The notes under the pieces: generated by a model
The model's input: only the letters and a program-made list of their open reading frames with translations
Database searches by the model: none
What the model was told of the DNA's origin: nothing
Position numbers and translations under genes: made by a program
NCBI GenBank assembly: GCA_002633005.1
Contig: NMRA01000516.1
Coordinates: forward strand, 200,562-264,561
From: Phoronis australis
Lineage: Eukaryota; Phoronida; Phoronidae
Length of the DNA stretch: 64,000 nt
Reading direction: 5' to 3'
Part shown: piece after piece, positions 1 through 11,376 of the stretch
Layout: every line of letters begins with the position of its first letter
How positions within the stretch are numbered: the first letter of the stretch is position 1

Positions 1-1040
1 ACAGAGAACAGTCCTAAATGAAAGAGTATACCGGCTGGACTCTGGTAAGCACCCGACATAGGCGGCACACCATAGGGGGCTGGGGGGCTATGGCCCCTCA
101 CTACAGTGCTGCGCCGAAGGCCTGGTGCCAATGGTACATTTGACAATGAACTTAACAGATTTCAGGTAGTATAAAAGACCCGTTGTTTTACGATATTTCG
201 TGGGACCGACATAGCTCAGAACTGACATTTTACTGCTCCGATGTTTCCCTGGGTCAATGTTCCCTAAGCCCGATGATCTATACCCAGCTATAGCAACTAA
301 ACGAGTAGATGCGAAATTGTGGTTAGCGAAATTTTTATTTTTCTCTTCATACACCCCCACCAATTTTTTGCTCCCTAGACCTGACCGCCACTGTAAAATT
401 TTCTCCAATAAAAAGACTCTTGTTCCAGCTAAAGTGGGCAATTAAAAACAAAATAATTCTGGGTGGCTAAAAACGGTACATTGTAGATGGTAATAGTATA
501 GGTGGTAACGACAGCCAGAAAGTCGCCCCATCTAGATGTAGTTCGACTCGCAGAATCATATTATAATAGCATTTCTTGCCTCAATATGAAAACATGAACA
601 CAGCTTTGATTTATACTCCCAAAAGAAAGTTACCACTAGTGACATGAGCGTAGTTTTGTGACTGACCTATTTTTGGCGAGCAAACTCACTTACCTGATGG
701 AAACCTGCACAGAGTCGGCAATTATTTTGAGGCTTTTCATTTCACAGAAAATTAATTGCTGAGTACGTAAACAGCATATAATTTGCACTGAACCCGCGCA
801 TCCAAATACGTCATTCCACAGGATGTTTTTTAAAAGTTGAGTTAAAGTTCTTAAGGGCAATCTAGTTCAAAAACTTAACAATACAGTAGTATGTAACATG
901 GCATAATGTTCACATCCTTTCTGTCATCAAACTAAAAGCCTATTTGAGTACAATTTTGTACCTCGGCCGAGATCAGAAAATCGACTATTCCCGTCCATTT
1001 CTGTGACCTGAGTTCCTGTCCATCAGTTCAGGAACGATTA
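1..1040. other. No gene recognised
   Basis: AT-rich sequence with no coding region I can support. A 117-codon reverse open frame at 88-441 has no recognisable domain, no splice context and no matching feature elsewhere, so it is not annotated. Confidence 0.5.
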
Positions 1041-1356
1041 ATGAATGACGATCATGTTGTCATATGAAAAAATATTGACAACACCGTCAGCGTAAATGCG
1101 TTGTTTAACTTTGTTTGGGTGCTTTTGATTCTCATTTTGGATCTTTTATACAAACTTAATTATTTATTGTCCAAATTTTACCTGTTTTCTGCATATGATG
1201 AATGGTATGTCATGTTGCCTTTGAAAACGTATTGACATCACCGTGAGTGTAAATGCGTTGTTACTTTGTTCAGTTGTTTTTTTATTACCATTTTGGTTCT
1301 TTTTACACACACTTGTATATTTATTGTCCAAATTTTACCTGTTCTTTGCATATGAC
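1041..1356. repeat. Two-copy direct repeat, 157-bp unit
   Basis: Two adjacent units, 1,041-1,197 and 1,198-1,354, align over their whole length. Shared blocks include AAATGCGTTGTT, TATTTATTGTCCAAATTTTA and GCATATGA. A third unit begins at 1,355 but stops almost at once. The copies have diverged, so the duplication is not recent. No protein is encoded. Confidence 0.85.
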
Positions 1357-2940
1357 GAATGGTATTAATGCATAATCATAAGTTTGTGAAGTACGTCACA
1401 TCTCCCGCAGCCAACAGTCGGCTCCTGAGGTCTGCCCCAACTCACCGCGAGAATACGTCAAATGAGAACCTGTTTAGGTAATAAATTAGAGAAAAAAACT
1501 GGGGTGAGCAATTGCCGTGTGACTACCGGACGTGTGAGCGCAATGCATACTTGGTAGCAAATCGGCACCAGCTTTACTGGCGTATAAAAATGTCAAATAG
1601 AAAAAATCCTTACACAGAAATGTTTCAACAAACAAAAACAAGTTTTATCTCATAACAGTGAGCTACACATCTCAATTTCAATAATGAGCACTTGTGCTTC
1701 ATTTTGCTGTGCAGGCACAATAACTGGCCAATTCACTTGCTAAATTGGCTTCGATTTTCCATTACCAGAGAAAATATATTTCAAAACATGACAAATCTTG
1801 GGGGGGGGGTGTAGTCAAAGAGCTAAATGTCGAAGGTGGGAAAATATTGCAGTGTTAGGAGCATGCTGCAGAATTTCTTAATCTCTTTGTCATACGAATT
1901 TCACTCCTTCAAGGCCCGGATAGCTAATTAATGTGTTCATCTTGCCCTGCACAACACAGATGTCAGTGCACAGCAAACCAGGCGGTCCAACTATGCCGGA
2001 TAGCAGCTTATACGAATGTTTCTGTCTGTGTGGGAAATATTCCTTTTACCTTCAACTCACCAATATTTTTTACCAATTGGCACTAGTTTTCTTTCTGAAG
2101 TTATTTTGCATATTCATTGTTCATACTGTTTGTCTACCAAAGTTAATTACACACAGTACAACACACTTAGCCTAGCCTGCCATAGTAGGCCTTGTTATTA
2201 GTTGGCAATAAGTCCGTAATTTTATGCAAGTGTCTGAAACTACCTTTTTATGTATACGACATTTATGATTAGAACCATTTATTGCCATAAAACAACCGAG
2301 GACGGCATGTCTTCACCTTTTGCCAGTGCACTGATCTCGATCGAACCGCAACGGGTCATCGGCTGCAGGTCCAAGACTAGAAAAATAATTTCTGTTACAA
2401 CTTATTTTGCCACATTTTGTCAACAATTTCAGCACAACTTGTTCCTATTTTGGTTTTATTAAAGTTAAAGTGCACTGTTGATTATTTTATCCTCGTTTCC
2501 AGGTTATGGGAAAAGACACTGCTCCAATTGCACAGCCGGCTTCCTTAAAGACCCTACATAACGGCCAAATGACTTTTGAACATGTTAAATATCTGTATCA
2601 TTGATCGAAACAAACATATCATCCCTCCCTTCACTCCTGGCATTAGCTAATTACGCCAATTACTATTGTACGACCCCATCATGAACCCCATTTAGCGCCG
2701 AAAAAAACTTTAGGTGGCGCTCGTTCTAATCGAGGCAAATGACGTCATCGTTGATACCCAATACCTATCGAACAGTCCGTTGCCACAGGAAGCTTACCTT
2801 ACGGTGTCTGGTGCATATTTCAAGTCACAGATTTTCAAAATTACAACTGTTAGAGACAACCAAGCTCAAATACTATACGACACTTATCTCGACACTTCCA
2901 CGTGCATATAATATCCTACAACTCACTGTCCCTTGATAGG
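1357..2940. other. No gene recognised
   Basis: AT-rich sequence with a G9 run at 1,801. Short open frames (80 codons or fewer) show no domain, no codon bias and no splice context. Nothing can be named. Confidence 0.5.
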
Positions 2941-4960
2941 TTTAGCGTCGCCAAAGACAGTAGCGCGTTCTCGGTGGGGACCACTTACTCAGTCTAACAT
3001 CAAATACTTATTCACAAAGACGTCCGGGTTTAACGAACAGATTTAACAAACAGGGTCCCTGCGTGCATTGGGGGACAGGTTTGCAATGAATGGAGATTTG
3101 TCGGACCCACGGCGACATCCTGGCGGAATGCGTGTACCGGAGAATTAAATTTGTTTGTAGTCGCTCCGTGATAATTACGGGATTATGTCGGGGAGTAAGT
3201 CGGCGTTACACATCTTAACGAAGCGAAAAGCTCACTCGCAGCACGATGAAAAAGAATGACCCGAGACTTTTCGCACTAGGGTTAGAAAAGTAAAGGCCTA
3301 ATACCTTGCAATGGACGGACGTTCAATGAAAAGTACTGTGAAATGGAAGATTAAGAAAATGTAGGAACAACGTTTGGATGGATTAGCGCCGTGTATGTTC
3401 AAGCCAGAGGAATACGAGTAAAGTGAAACAGAAGGGGAAACTTACCGGCCAATTGTCACGGAACTCGCTACGGACCGTCATTTGAAGACAAAGGCATTTT
3501 ACACAAGGCATACGAAACTTAACCCGTAACCGACGCAGCTATCTGCACGCCGATTAGTGAGACCTGCAGGAAAATCTAAGTGCGGTTGAGGTGGAAACAA
3601 AATATTGAGCACAAAGGACAAAGTTAGCGCTGCGAATAGGTTGTCATATTTAAACTAGTGTTCGATTTGAAAGACCAATTGCACAAGGCATTTTATACTT
3701 TGAAGTCAGGGAAATACGCCGTTCCCGTCATAGCACAACCCATCGACATGCTGACTGCACACTTTTTTCAGTGCGTGCCTCCAAAGTGTACCCAAAGCCG
3801 TATTGCCTGACGTTCACGTGCGGGGTTTATAAGTGCACCCTTTCCCGGCCGATGTTAGATTTCAAAGAATGTGCCACAAAACTCAAGTTGAATCAGCGCT
3901 CATCTTATGGTCACGTGCATTCGAGTATATGCAACACCCAAGCACTTAATCGAGCCAAGCCAGTGCAATATTTTATTTAGAACGGCCGCCGTACTCTTTT
4001 GATGTGCGACTTGGGAGGTGTGCACCTCTACGTTCTCACCGCTGGAGTACGTGATACATTGGCTGCAACACGTGAGTGACAGATGACTCATATATATGTC
4101 GCGCGTGCTGTCCCAGAAAAGAGGGCTTGAGAATTTGTTGTCGACTTACTTTCATTCTGATGCAAGACAAGTTGTGACCGTCGTTTGGCAAGTAACAGCC
4201 AAGGGTTGTCATCTTTACGTTTGTTTTTTGCGATAAAAAAAAGACGTAGGCTACATTCACCCACACCGTTAATTGACGACATTTCTGAGCCACGATCGCA
4301 TAAAATGGTACCGACCATGTCGCGGTGATTTATTGCCGAGGATATTGTTAGTGGATAATCAAGACATCTTACGTGAAAAATAAGTATTTTTTCCACCACA
4401 GAGTTCGGTAAGTTTGCCGTTGTCAGATTCAGTACGAAACGTAGCTGTTGTAGGACCTTTTACGTGGGTGCAAATACTTCGAAAATTGGTTCGTCGTGGG
4501 TCGTGAGTGAATCGATGGCAGACCCTATCCGAGATCTACGCCGCTGTTCGGTTCGAAGGGTGCTTTGCCTGACACCATTGTTTTGCTTAGTAATATTGCA
4601 TTATCAGTCGACATTGATGCCTAACGTCGGCGATGTTTCTAATTGGTGACGTTCCTTGAGCAAAACTACTTTGTTTTTTACTGTCCCAGCAGCCGATCAG
4701 GTGCTCACTACAGGTTGTGGTTAGCGCGGTAATGTGTTGCTCGTTCTCAACGATGATGTCAATAGGCCAGTCTACTGTGATTCGTCGAGAGAATAAAAGG
4801 GGTTTCTGATGGGGGCACATAATATGGGGGGCACAAAATGCGTAGTAATTAGTTAGTGGTTGTGTGGAATAAAACGAAACAAAGATATGTTGCACAAAAG
4901 TACATGTATTTAACATATCTAAAAGGCAGTTGGCTCATTTTATAGGGACTTTAAACCTGG
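2941..4960. repeat. Decayed repeat fragments, including relatives of sequences at 10.7 and 21 kb
   Basis: This stretch is more GC-rich than its flanks and contains no intact gene. About 3,985-4,420 resembles the right half of the 2.4-kb inverted-repeat element (about 20,990-21,335): shared blocks include a GTGAxxGACAGxTGACTCA core and a GTGAAAAATAA...TTTTTCCACCAC block. About 4,795-4,960 is an inverted copy of 10,680-10,850, sharing AAAGATATGTTGCACAAAAG and a block reading ATATGGGGGGCA in one orientation. The rest is unclassified and is probably an old DNA transposon relative. Confidence 0.5.
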
Positions 4961-7099
4961 GTTCCTGAATGAACTGTATTTTTGGTTTCACGGTTATTTA
5001 AAAATCGCGTTGTGTTCTTCAGGTCAGAATCATGAATGGTACGTTTATTTAAACTTTCTTCAACTACAGATTAAGTCATAGATACAATTTGGTTCCTTAT
5101 AACTGCTTCTCACTATTTAATAAAGGTTAAAACATGTCCTACTGGGACTTTAAGTTGCAAAATTGGGCTGTGAACTAAAAATGGAGGAAACATTCACTCA
5201 GTTAGTTTGGATTTTTAACAACTTCAATGACAGTCATATACTAAGTCAGACCTAGCAACTTTTTAAACGAGTATTTTTCCCTTTTCACATTGCTAACTTA
5301 GCTACTCGAATGCACGTGTCGGTTAGAGAGCACTGATTCAACTTTCACGTCGGTAACTAGCCTTGCGCTCTAGAGCCTTTTAATGGCAGTCGTGAAGAAC
5401 AGCAATGCTGTTCCTGCATGTGAGAACTCAATTTTGCAACCTGAACTTTGTGAGTATTTACCGCTGCAGGTAAGAACAAGTAATTCAAACATTTTCTCGG
5501 GGATCGAAAATGTCAATTTTGGTGCACAAAAATGGTAGGAAAATTTTGCGACCTAGCATTCATGAATGCGAGCCAGATTTTGAAAATACGACCTGGGATT
5601 TTGGGTAGGTCACAAAATGCGACCTGGCAATTTTCATAGCATCAATTCCTGCTCTAGCTCTCACACAAAACCTAATATGTACACTCTAAATTTAACTAGA
5701 TTATTTGTGGAATTTTCCTTTCTACTTTTGAGTGAACTCAAGGTAATGATCTGTAATATTGTGCTCGAGTGCATTATGTTATATGGATTTCAGTTTGAAG
5801 ACCAAGATTGCATTTTTGAACCCTAGATTCGAGGTACAAACTCAAGTCAAAACTTGAGATGCCGAAAAAACCTTGAAATTTTGAGTTTAGACTCTGAACT
5901 ATTGGCCTTGTAATGGTTAGATCATCAAGAGCAAACGGATTAGATAGTAACATATGCATGCAAGCCACGACAAGCATAGAATGAGGACATTTATCTTAAG
6001 TTGACACAAAAGTAGTTTAGAATTTGATTTCATTTAAAGTAAAACCGATAAGACCATGGGCCCTGGACTGATAGCATAAATTAATTTGGACCTTGACCAT
6101 CATTAGAGTAGATAATGACACTGGCGGAATACCCAGGATACTGATGTCCTGGGGACGACAGATAAGACTTGTCAATGCCATTCAGGTTGAGTATCAACAA
6201 CCAACAACGCTTCATACCAATTGCACGAAAAGCAAATTAGTGTTTTCTATCTTAAGGAGCATACCTTAACAACTCATATAGATAATAAAATAAATTGGCG
6301 GGGAAAAGCAACACGAAACAACTTTTAATAACTAGTGCTACAGAAAATTTAACTATTATTTTTGGAAGGTTTTCGTCTTATAATTGGGTTATCACAAGAG
6401 CAGTATGGCACCACCTGATAGGGTTAGTAAATAGGTGACATGCATTGAAAACAGTTCTACATGCATGTGCTTGGAAGATGGTGTCCAAAGCAGCAGTCTT
6501 TCTTGTAATATCCATAGCAACAGGATTACATCATACAGCAAGAGGTATGTGTTGGTCAGGCCAGGTGTTGAAAGAAGTTTTGATCACAAATCAAATAAAA
6601 AGGTGAACAAATTTTGATGTTAAACTGGAAAACATCAATAGGTATACCCAGTATTTTCCCTATATGATATGTATCCTGCTTAGAAATCTTGATCCTTATA
6701 TTTCAAAAGCGTGACCTATTCTGCTTCTAGAAGACAAATAATTGAAATTGAAGACATTCACTACTTGCACACTTTTGTGGCGCTGCAAAGATGATTGTTG
6801 TGCATTGTTGTTAAGACACATTGCCTCATTTTAGCGTTAATTTTAACAACGCAAACATGAAAGAGTGCCTGTTCCAAACATGCAGAGCCATTGTAGTTTG
6901 GACACAACACCTAGTTTTCAAGCATGATGGCGAATTCGTGCAAGTATTGAATGGTACTTATCTTTACAATTTTACAGAGAAAATAATGTAACTATATAGT
7001 CCTGAGTGTGACTGAACAGAAAGTCAAATTAATAAAGAACAATGCCTTGGAACAGGCCGGACGACCAGTAAAACCTTGAAGCTCATTTTTCATTTTCAG
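4961..7099. other. Upstream region or intron of the ShKT gene; no exon proven
   Basis: No coding exon can be proven. The ShKT exon starts at 7,100 in phase 1, so at least one 5' exon exists, but no donor in this stretch gives a convincing signal peptide or ShKT module in matching phase. About 5,290-5,370 is related to 12,080-12,160. A 29-codon open segment, 5,383-5,469, runs from ATG to a consensus CAG/GTAAGA donor but has the wrong phase for the 7,100 acceptor. Confidence 0.45.
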
Positions 7100-8538
7100 C
7101 CACATCAGGATGTAACAACAGGGCAAAAAATTGCTTGACAAGGCTAAGGCAAACACCATTCTTCAATTACTGCACAGGATTCCTAACTCGAGAAAAAGCC
7201 AAGCAAGACTGTGCACTATTGTGTGGATATTGCACACCATGTGTAGACAAGGGGAGGAGTAAAACATGTAAAGAACTACACCAAAAGGGACAATGTGCAA
7301 GTTCCAAATGGCACAAATACATGAACATCAACTGTCAGCGGACATGCGGCATTTGTAAAGACGGACATCAACACCTCACCACAGATTTACCAAGAACAAG
7401 ACGGCCAACCCGATTAAGCACAAACCAGAGAACTAAAACAAGACAATCAATTAGACCAATGACAACAAGAGATACCGATAACCATCAAGGAACCTGTACA
7501 GATACAATACAAGCTTGTCAGAGCTATGCAGAAAAAGGATTCTGTACTGATGATGACATGATGCACAAAATGCGCATCCATTGCAAAAGAAGTTGTAACT
7601 GGTGCACCATGACAAGAACTCACCAACGCACCAATGCACCTAGAACCGGTGCACTTAGCACCCATGTACCTAGCACCCATGTACCAAGCACCAGTGTACC
7701 AAGCACCCATGTACCAAGCACCAGTGTACCAAGCACCCATGTACCAAGCACCAGTGTACCAAGCACCGGCGCGTCAATCACCCATGCACCAAGCATGTCC
7801 AGGGGACATGTTACACAGTACACAATGCAGTCGTCTATAAAGGGGATGCCAACAGAACAGGTGACTGCATATTCCAGGAAAAAATCAACAAAAAATCTTT
7901 CAACAAGCGTCAAGCCAGCATATAAAACAACAAGCATCTCCTATACTACCAAAACCCGTAAGACAATTACTGAATTACAAGTAACAACAACAGAACAAGG
8001 CTCATTTCCTCGCACTCAGTCAACTGTTGATGTCTCAAAACCTAATTCTCCTATATTACCTGGAGCAAAAACAAGCAACACAATCCAAGACCAAACACCA
8101 ACAACAGAGACAAAAACCATTAAGCATAGGACAAGGATGATATCAAAACTAGCAACAACAACAACAGAACAACACTCATCAGTGACAACAAAACATCACC
8201 AAAGTTCTACAATTGCCAAAAATACACAAAAACCAACAGGATCAAAAACAGAAAATCCATTAACAACAGGTCCATCAATCATCAACACTAAAATAGACAA
8301 AACAACAACAGGGACACTCCATCCTACTGCACCTCTTACGACTATTACTAGTTCAAAAGAACTTCAAACTATTTCAAAAACAACCCAAAACACCCAGTCA
8401 GCTTCGATAGACACTGAGACAACTTCAAAATGCAAAGATTTTGTAATTTGTGGGCCCTTTGACATTATGTCCTGTGGAGACCCACAAATGAGGGAGACAC
8501 TGATCAAAAAGTGCCCATACACATGTGGATTTTGCTGA
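7100..8538 (+). CDS. ShKT-domain, Thr/Ser-rich secreted protein, 3'-terminal exon
   Basis: The exon begins after a TTTTCATTTTCAG acceptor (AG at 7,098-7,099) in phase 1 and ends at the TGA at 8,536-8,538, giving about 479 codons. No ATG lies near its start, so the protein begins in an upstream exon. Four six-cysteine ShKT modules are visible, each ending in the CxxC or CxxxCxxC pattern typical of the family: one from the exon start (last Cys in CALLCGYC), a second ending CQRTCGIC, a third ending CKRSCNWC, and a fourth (CKDFVICGPF...CPYTCGFC) ending exactly at the stop codon. Between modules 3 and 4 lie about 275 residues of Thr/Ser/Pro/Lys-rich sequence, including a 10-residue repeat (VPSTHVPSTS) encoded by a 30-bp minisatellite, likely O-glycosylated. 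ShKT modules occur in cnidarian toxins, in metalloprotease tails and in many non-toxic extracellular proteins; nothing here points to a toxin. Role inferred: secreted, mucin-like or matrix protein. Confidence 0.88.
7662..7792 (+). repeat. In-frame 30-bp minisatellite within the ShKT gene
   Basis: A 15-bp half-unit (GTACCAAGCACCAGT alternating with GTACCAAGCACCCAT) is tandemly repeated. It encodes alternating VPSTS and VPSTH pentapeptides. The unit is a multiple of three, so copy-number change keeps the frame. The repeat is free of stops in other frames too, which produces several spurious open frames on both strands. Confidence 0.9.
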
Positions 8539-8618
8539 ACAGTTTGAAATTTGGAACACAAGAATGCCTTGAGACATTCTGTCTGTGGATAGAATTATTT
8601 GAGTTAAGTAAGGTAGAA

Positions 8619-8691
8619 AATAAATCAGAAACTAAAAGAGGCGATCCAGATCCTCTAAAGAATACACTAGTGTTTCGAAAAGTAGAATAAA
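8619..8691 (+). other. Poly(A) signals of the ShKT gene
   Basis: AATAAA occurs at 8,619-8,624 and again at 8,686-8,691, which is 81 and 148 bases after the stop. Either could direct 3'-end formation. The cleavage site cannot be read from sequence alone. Confidence 0.6.
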
Positions 8692-8979
8692 TATGCGTAT
8701 TATATCCGGAAATTTCAGTGATCCATTTTTGTTGTTTTATTTATGGATATTGAGTTAAGTGAAATTTATGTTTACAGGAGGGCATAACAAAACAGAATGG
8801 GCAACATTAATTGCATTCTTTGCACATACATTGTATCCAAGATACCTTTTGTTTATTTGTAATGAGTTAAAAGTATAATTGGCAATAGATCTGACCCATG
8901 CCAAATGATGTCATATGGATTTCTCTACCTATTGTTTAACTTGTGAGATCCAAACAACGGGCATAAGCTCCTCGCATGG

Positions 8980-10085
8980 TTATCGCCTGTTGGACGCCAC
9001 CATTGTTTTCCTTTGTTGCGTCTTTGTTGAATATAATAATACAAGTCGCAGGGATATCACATGACAGCGTTTTCCCGTTCAGTGTCTTTACCAGACGAAG
9101 GGGGTTCCCAGTGTGTGATAACATCGAGCTTCTTTGTTAACTGCCAAGCACAGTCTTTTGTCTGTTATGACAACAAGCAGGCCACTTGTCTACTAGGCTT
9201 ATAGGCCCTTTCATATTGACTTAACTCAGGTCTGAGCAGAGCGTCGAAATAAAACAGCACAGTTAACTGGACCGCTCATACTGGCTTCAGTAGTTAACCA
9301 CCATCGAAGTAAACTGTTTGTGATGCTGACGTCATCGAAGTTATCGCAAGGTAGCGCTACAAACTAAGCTTTATTCAAGGTGAACATTTAAATGTGCTAA
9401 ATGACATTAAACATATTTTTAAATCGATTGGTTATCATTAGAGCAAAATATAAGTAGCTATTAGTGACGGCACTACCCTGTAACTGTTGATGATAACAGT
9501 GGCACCTGGCGATAACTTCGATTGGACCGAAATTAAGCGTTCATACTGCACCGCAGCGACGCTGGTCTGGTGTTAACTGCGACGTTAACTGGAGCTGTTA
9601 ACTGCGATCCAGGACTGAAGTTAAGCATTCATACTGACCGCAACTCCCGAAACTATCGACGCGTCGACATTAGTATGAAAGGCCCTTATGACAGACCACG
9701 TGTGAACACAGTCAAACTCGAGTGAATTGGTGTATTTGTAAAGAATAGATTGTCGTAATTTCGGTTGCAGTTGGGCGATTTTTGTGATTCAAAAACTGAG
9801 CATGATCACCGTTTGACGAAGATTTTAGAAATGCTATTGGTTTATGTTCAAATATGTAAAACTTTACTTTTATTTTTAACAGCACAGCTCAGTCAGGGAT
9901 AAGATACGATCTTATTGGACATTAGAGCAATTATCGAACAAAAGAGGTGGCCCTCCAACCATAAATGCCAGAATGGAGTAATCAGTTGTGTAAGATATTG
10001 GCTACAGGGGTAAACTTCCCAACTTGTTGGGCTATGAATCGAACAAGTTGGCAGCAACGAGAAAACACCGTAATGGTACCTTGGA
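8980..10085. repeat. Dispersed repeat, copy 1 (related to 42,300-42,830)
   Basis: Flanks at 8,980-9,200 and 9,687-10,085 align with 42,300-42,830. Shared blocks include AATAGATTGTCGTAA, AGAAATGCTATTGGTTTATG, CATAAATGCCAGAATGGAGT and an AACAAGTTGG pair. Copy 1 carries an extra 485-bp inverted-repeat element at 9,201-9,685. No protein is encoded. The repeat class is unknown. Confidence 0.75.
9201..9685. mobile_element. MITE-like element, ~485 bp
   Basis: The ends are inverted: the left reads AGGCCCTTTCATA and the right reads TATGAAAGGCCC. TTAT borders both sides and could be a target duplication. The interior has many GTTAACTG and TTCATACTG motifs in both orientations and no coding frame. The equivalent place in the related repeat at about 42,420 lacks it, although about 70 bases of flank are also missing there. 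Likely a non-autonomous DNA transposon of unknown superfamily. Confidence 0.65.
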
Positions 10086-10108
10086 CGCCTATGAGCCGGT
10101 TACCCATA

Positions 10109-10229
10109 AATGCTTACCAGTATCTTTATTATAATGCTTACCAGTATCTTTATTATAATGCTTACCAGTATCTTTATTATAATGCTTACCAGTATCTTTA
10201 TTATAATGCTTACCAGTATCTTTATTATA
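10109..10229. repeat. Minisatellite, 24-bp unit, 5 copies
   Basis: Five essentially perfect copies of a 24-bp unit (AATGCTTACCAGTATCTTTA plus TTAT). The array sits at the right edge of the dispersed repeat. The low divergence suggests recent expansion. It generates long open frames by repetition only. Confidence 0.95.
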
Positions 10230-10857
10230 AGAAAGAAAAACAAAGTGAACAATAGATACGCCTATCTACCAATATCTATGCGACGAGCTTGCGCCCTAAT
10301 TTCACGTGGCGTGTTCTGTTAATTTACTCTTGATAGATCACTTGATGTTCTTAAATTGTTTTCAAGTTGTTCCATGGTGAAAAGTGAATTTGTGGTTTTT
10401 GGTATTGTAAAGAACTGACAGCTCATTATTGCTCATAACCATGCCTTCAGTCTCTGAGGAATAACAATAATAACGCAAAATGTTGTTTAAAACATACAAC
10501 AATGAGTACACAAATCAGGTAAGCAACTTGGTCTACAAAATATGATAGCCAGTAACAGCAACAAGACCTCGGTCAGCACCATAACAAATTTGTTCAAGGA
10601 ATATTCTATAGCTAATCAAAAGAGCAAATAACATTTGTGTCTACGATATCAGGAAACGATGGACTCACATCTACTCAGTACTTCTGTGTTAAAATGAGCC
10701 AACTACCTCCTAGATATGTTAAATACACGTACTTTTGTGCAACATATCTTTGTTTCAGTTTTATTCCACATAACCACTAATTAATTTCAACACATTTTAG
10801 GCCCCCCCATATTATGTGCCTCCACTGGAAACCTCCTCTCATTTTCTTGATATATTA
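10230..10857. other. No gene; contains an inverted relative of 4.8 kb
   Basis: No coding region recognised. About 10,680-10,850 matches 4,795-4,960 in inverted orientation, indicating a dispersed repeat of at least 165 bp. Confidence 0.6.
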
Positions 10858-10930
10858 CAGTCCGCTGTATAGTCTGAACAGCTGAACGCCTGCAGTCCGC
10901 TGTATAGTCTGAACAGCTGATCGCCTGCAG
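10858..10930. repeat. 35-bp direct repeat, 2 copies
   Basis: Units 10,858-10,892 and 10,893-10,927 differ by one base. They begin CAGTCCGCTGTATAGTCTGA. The pair lies immediately before a larger 38-bp minisatellite. Confidence 0.9.
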
Positions 10931-10978
10931 AGTGTAAGAGCATAAGCCACAAGAGTTAGCAATCACGCAACATGACAT

Positions 10979-11376
10979 CAGGGTCTGTGACACAGTGGCC
11001 ATGGGTTGCTAGGTCTCAGGGTCTGTGACACAGTGGTCATGGGCTGCTAGGGCTGAGGGTCTGTGACACAGTGGCCATGGGCTGCTGGGGCTGAGGGTCT
11101 GTGACACAGTGGCCATGGGCTTCTAGGGCTGAGGGTCTGTGACACAGTGGCCATGGACTGCTAGGGTAGCATGAAATCACTATCTGTGACACAGTGGTCA
11201 TGGGCTGCTAGGGCACAGGGTCTGTGACAGTGACCATGGACTGCTACTGGCCAGCATGATATCACGGTCAGTGACACAGTGGTGCTGCCAGGGCAGCATG
11301 ACATCACAGTCTGTGACACAGCGGTCATGGGCTGCTAGGGCACAGGGTCTGTGACAGTGACCATGGACTTCTAGGA
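10979..11376. repeat. Minisatellite, 38-bp unit, ~9-10 degenerate copies
   Basis: The unit begins GGGTCTGTGACACAGTGGCC and continues ATGGGCTGCTAGGG. The first five units are regular 38-mers (10,981, 11,019, 11,057, 11,095, 11,133). Later units are interrupted by AGCATGAxATCAC segments, so the right part shows a higher-order structure. Non-coding. Confidence 0.9.

Noticed and set aside
88-441. Reverse 117-codon open frame at the window start
   Set aside because: No domain, no splice or promoter context, and no related copy in the window.
6435-6540. Candidate exon between AATAG and AGAG/GTATGT before the ShKT exon
   Set aside because: It leaves in the wrong phase for the 7,100 acceptor and its cysteine spacing is not ShKT or EGF.
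7447-7937. Several open frames on both strands over the ShKT minisatellite
   Set aside because: The 30-bp repeat lacks stops in most frames, so these are shadows of the real ShKT reading frame.
9965-10322. Open frames over the 24-bp array (NAYQYLYY and MLTSIFII repeats)
   Set aside because: Products of a perfect minisatellite whose unit is a multiple of three. No homologous coding frame in the related repeat at 42.7 kb.
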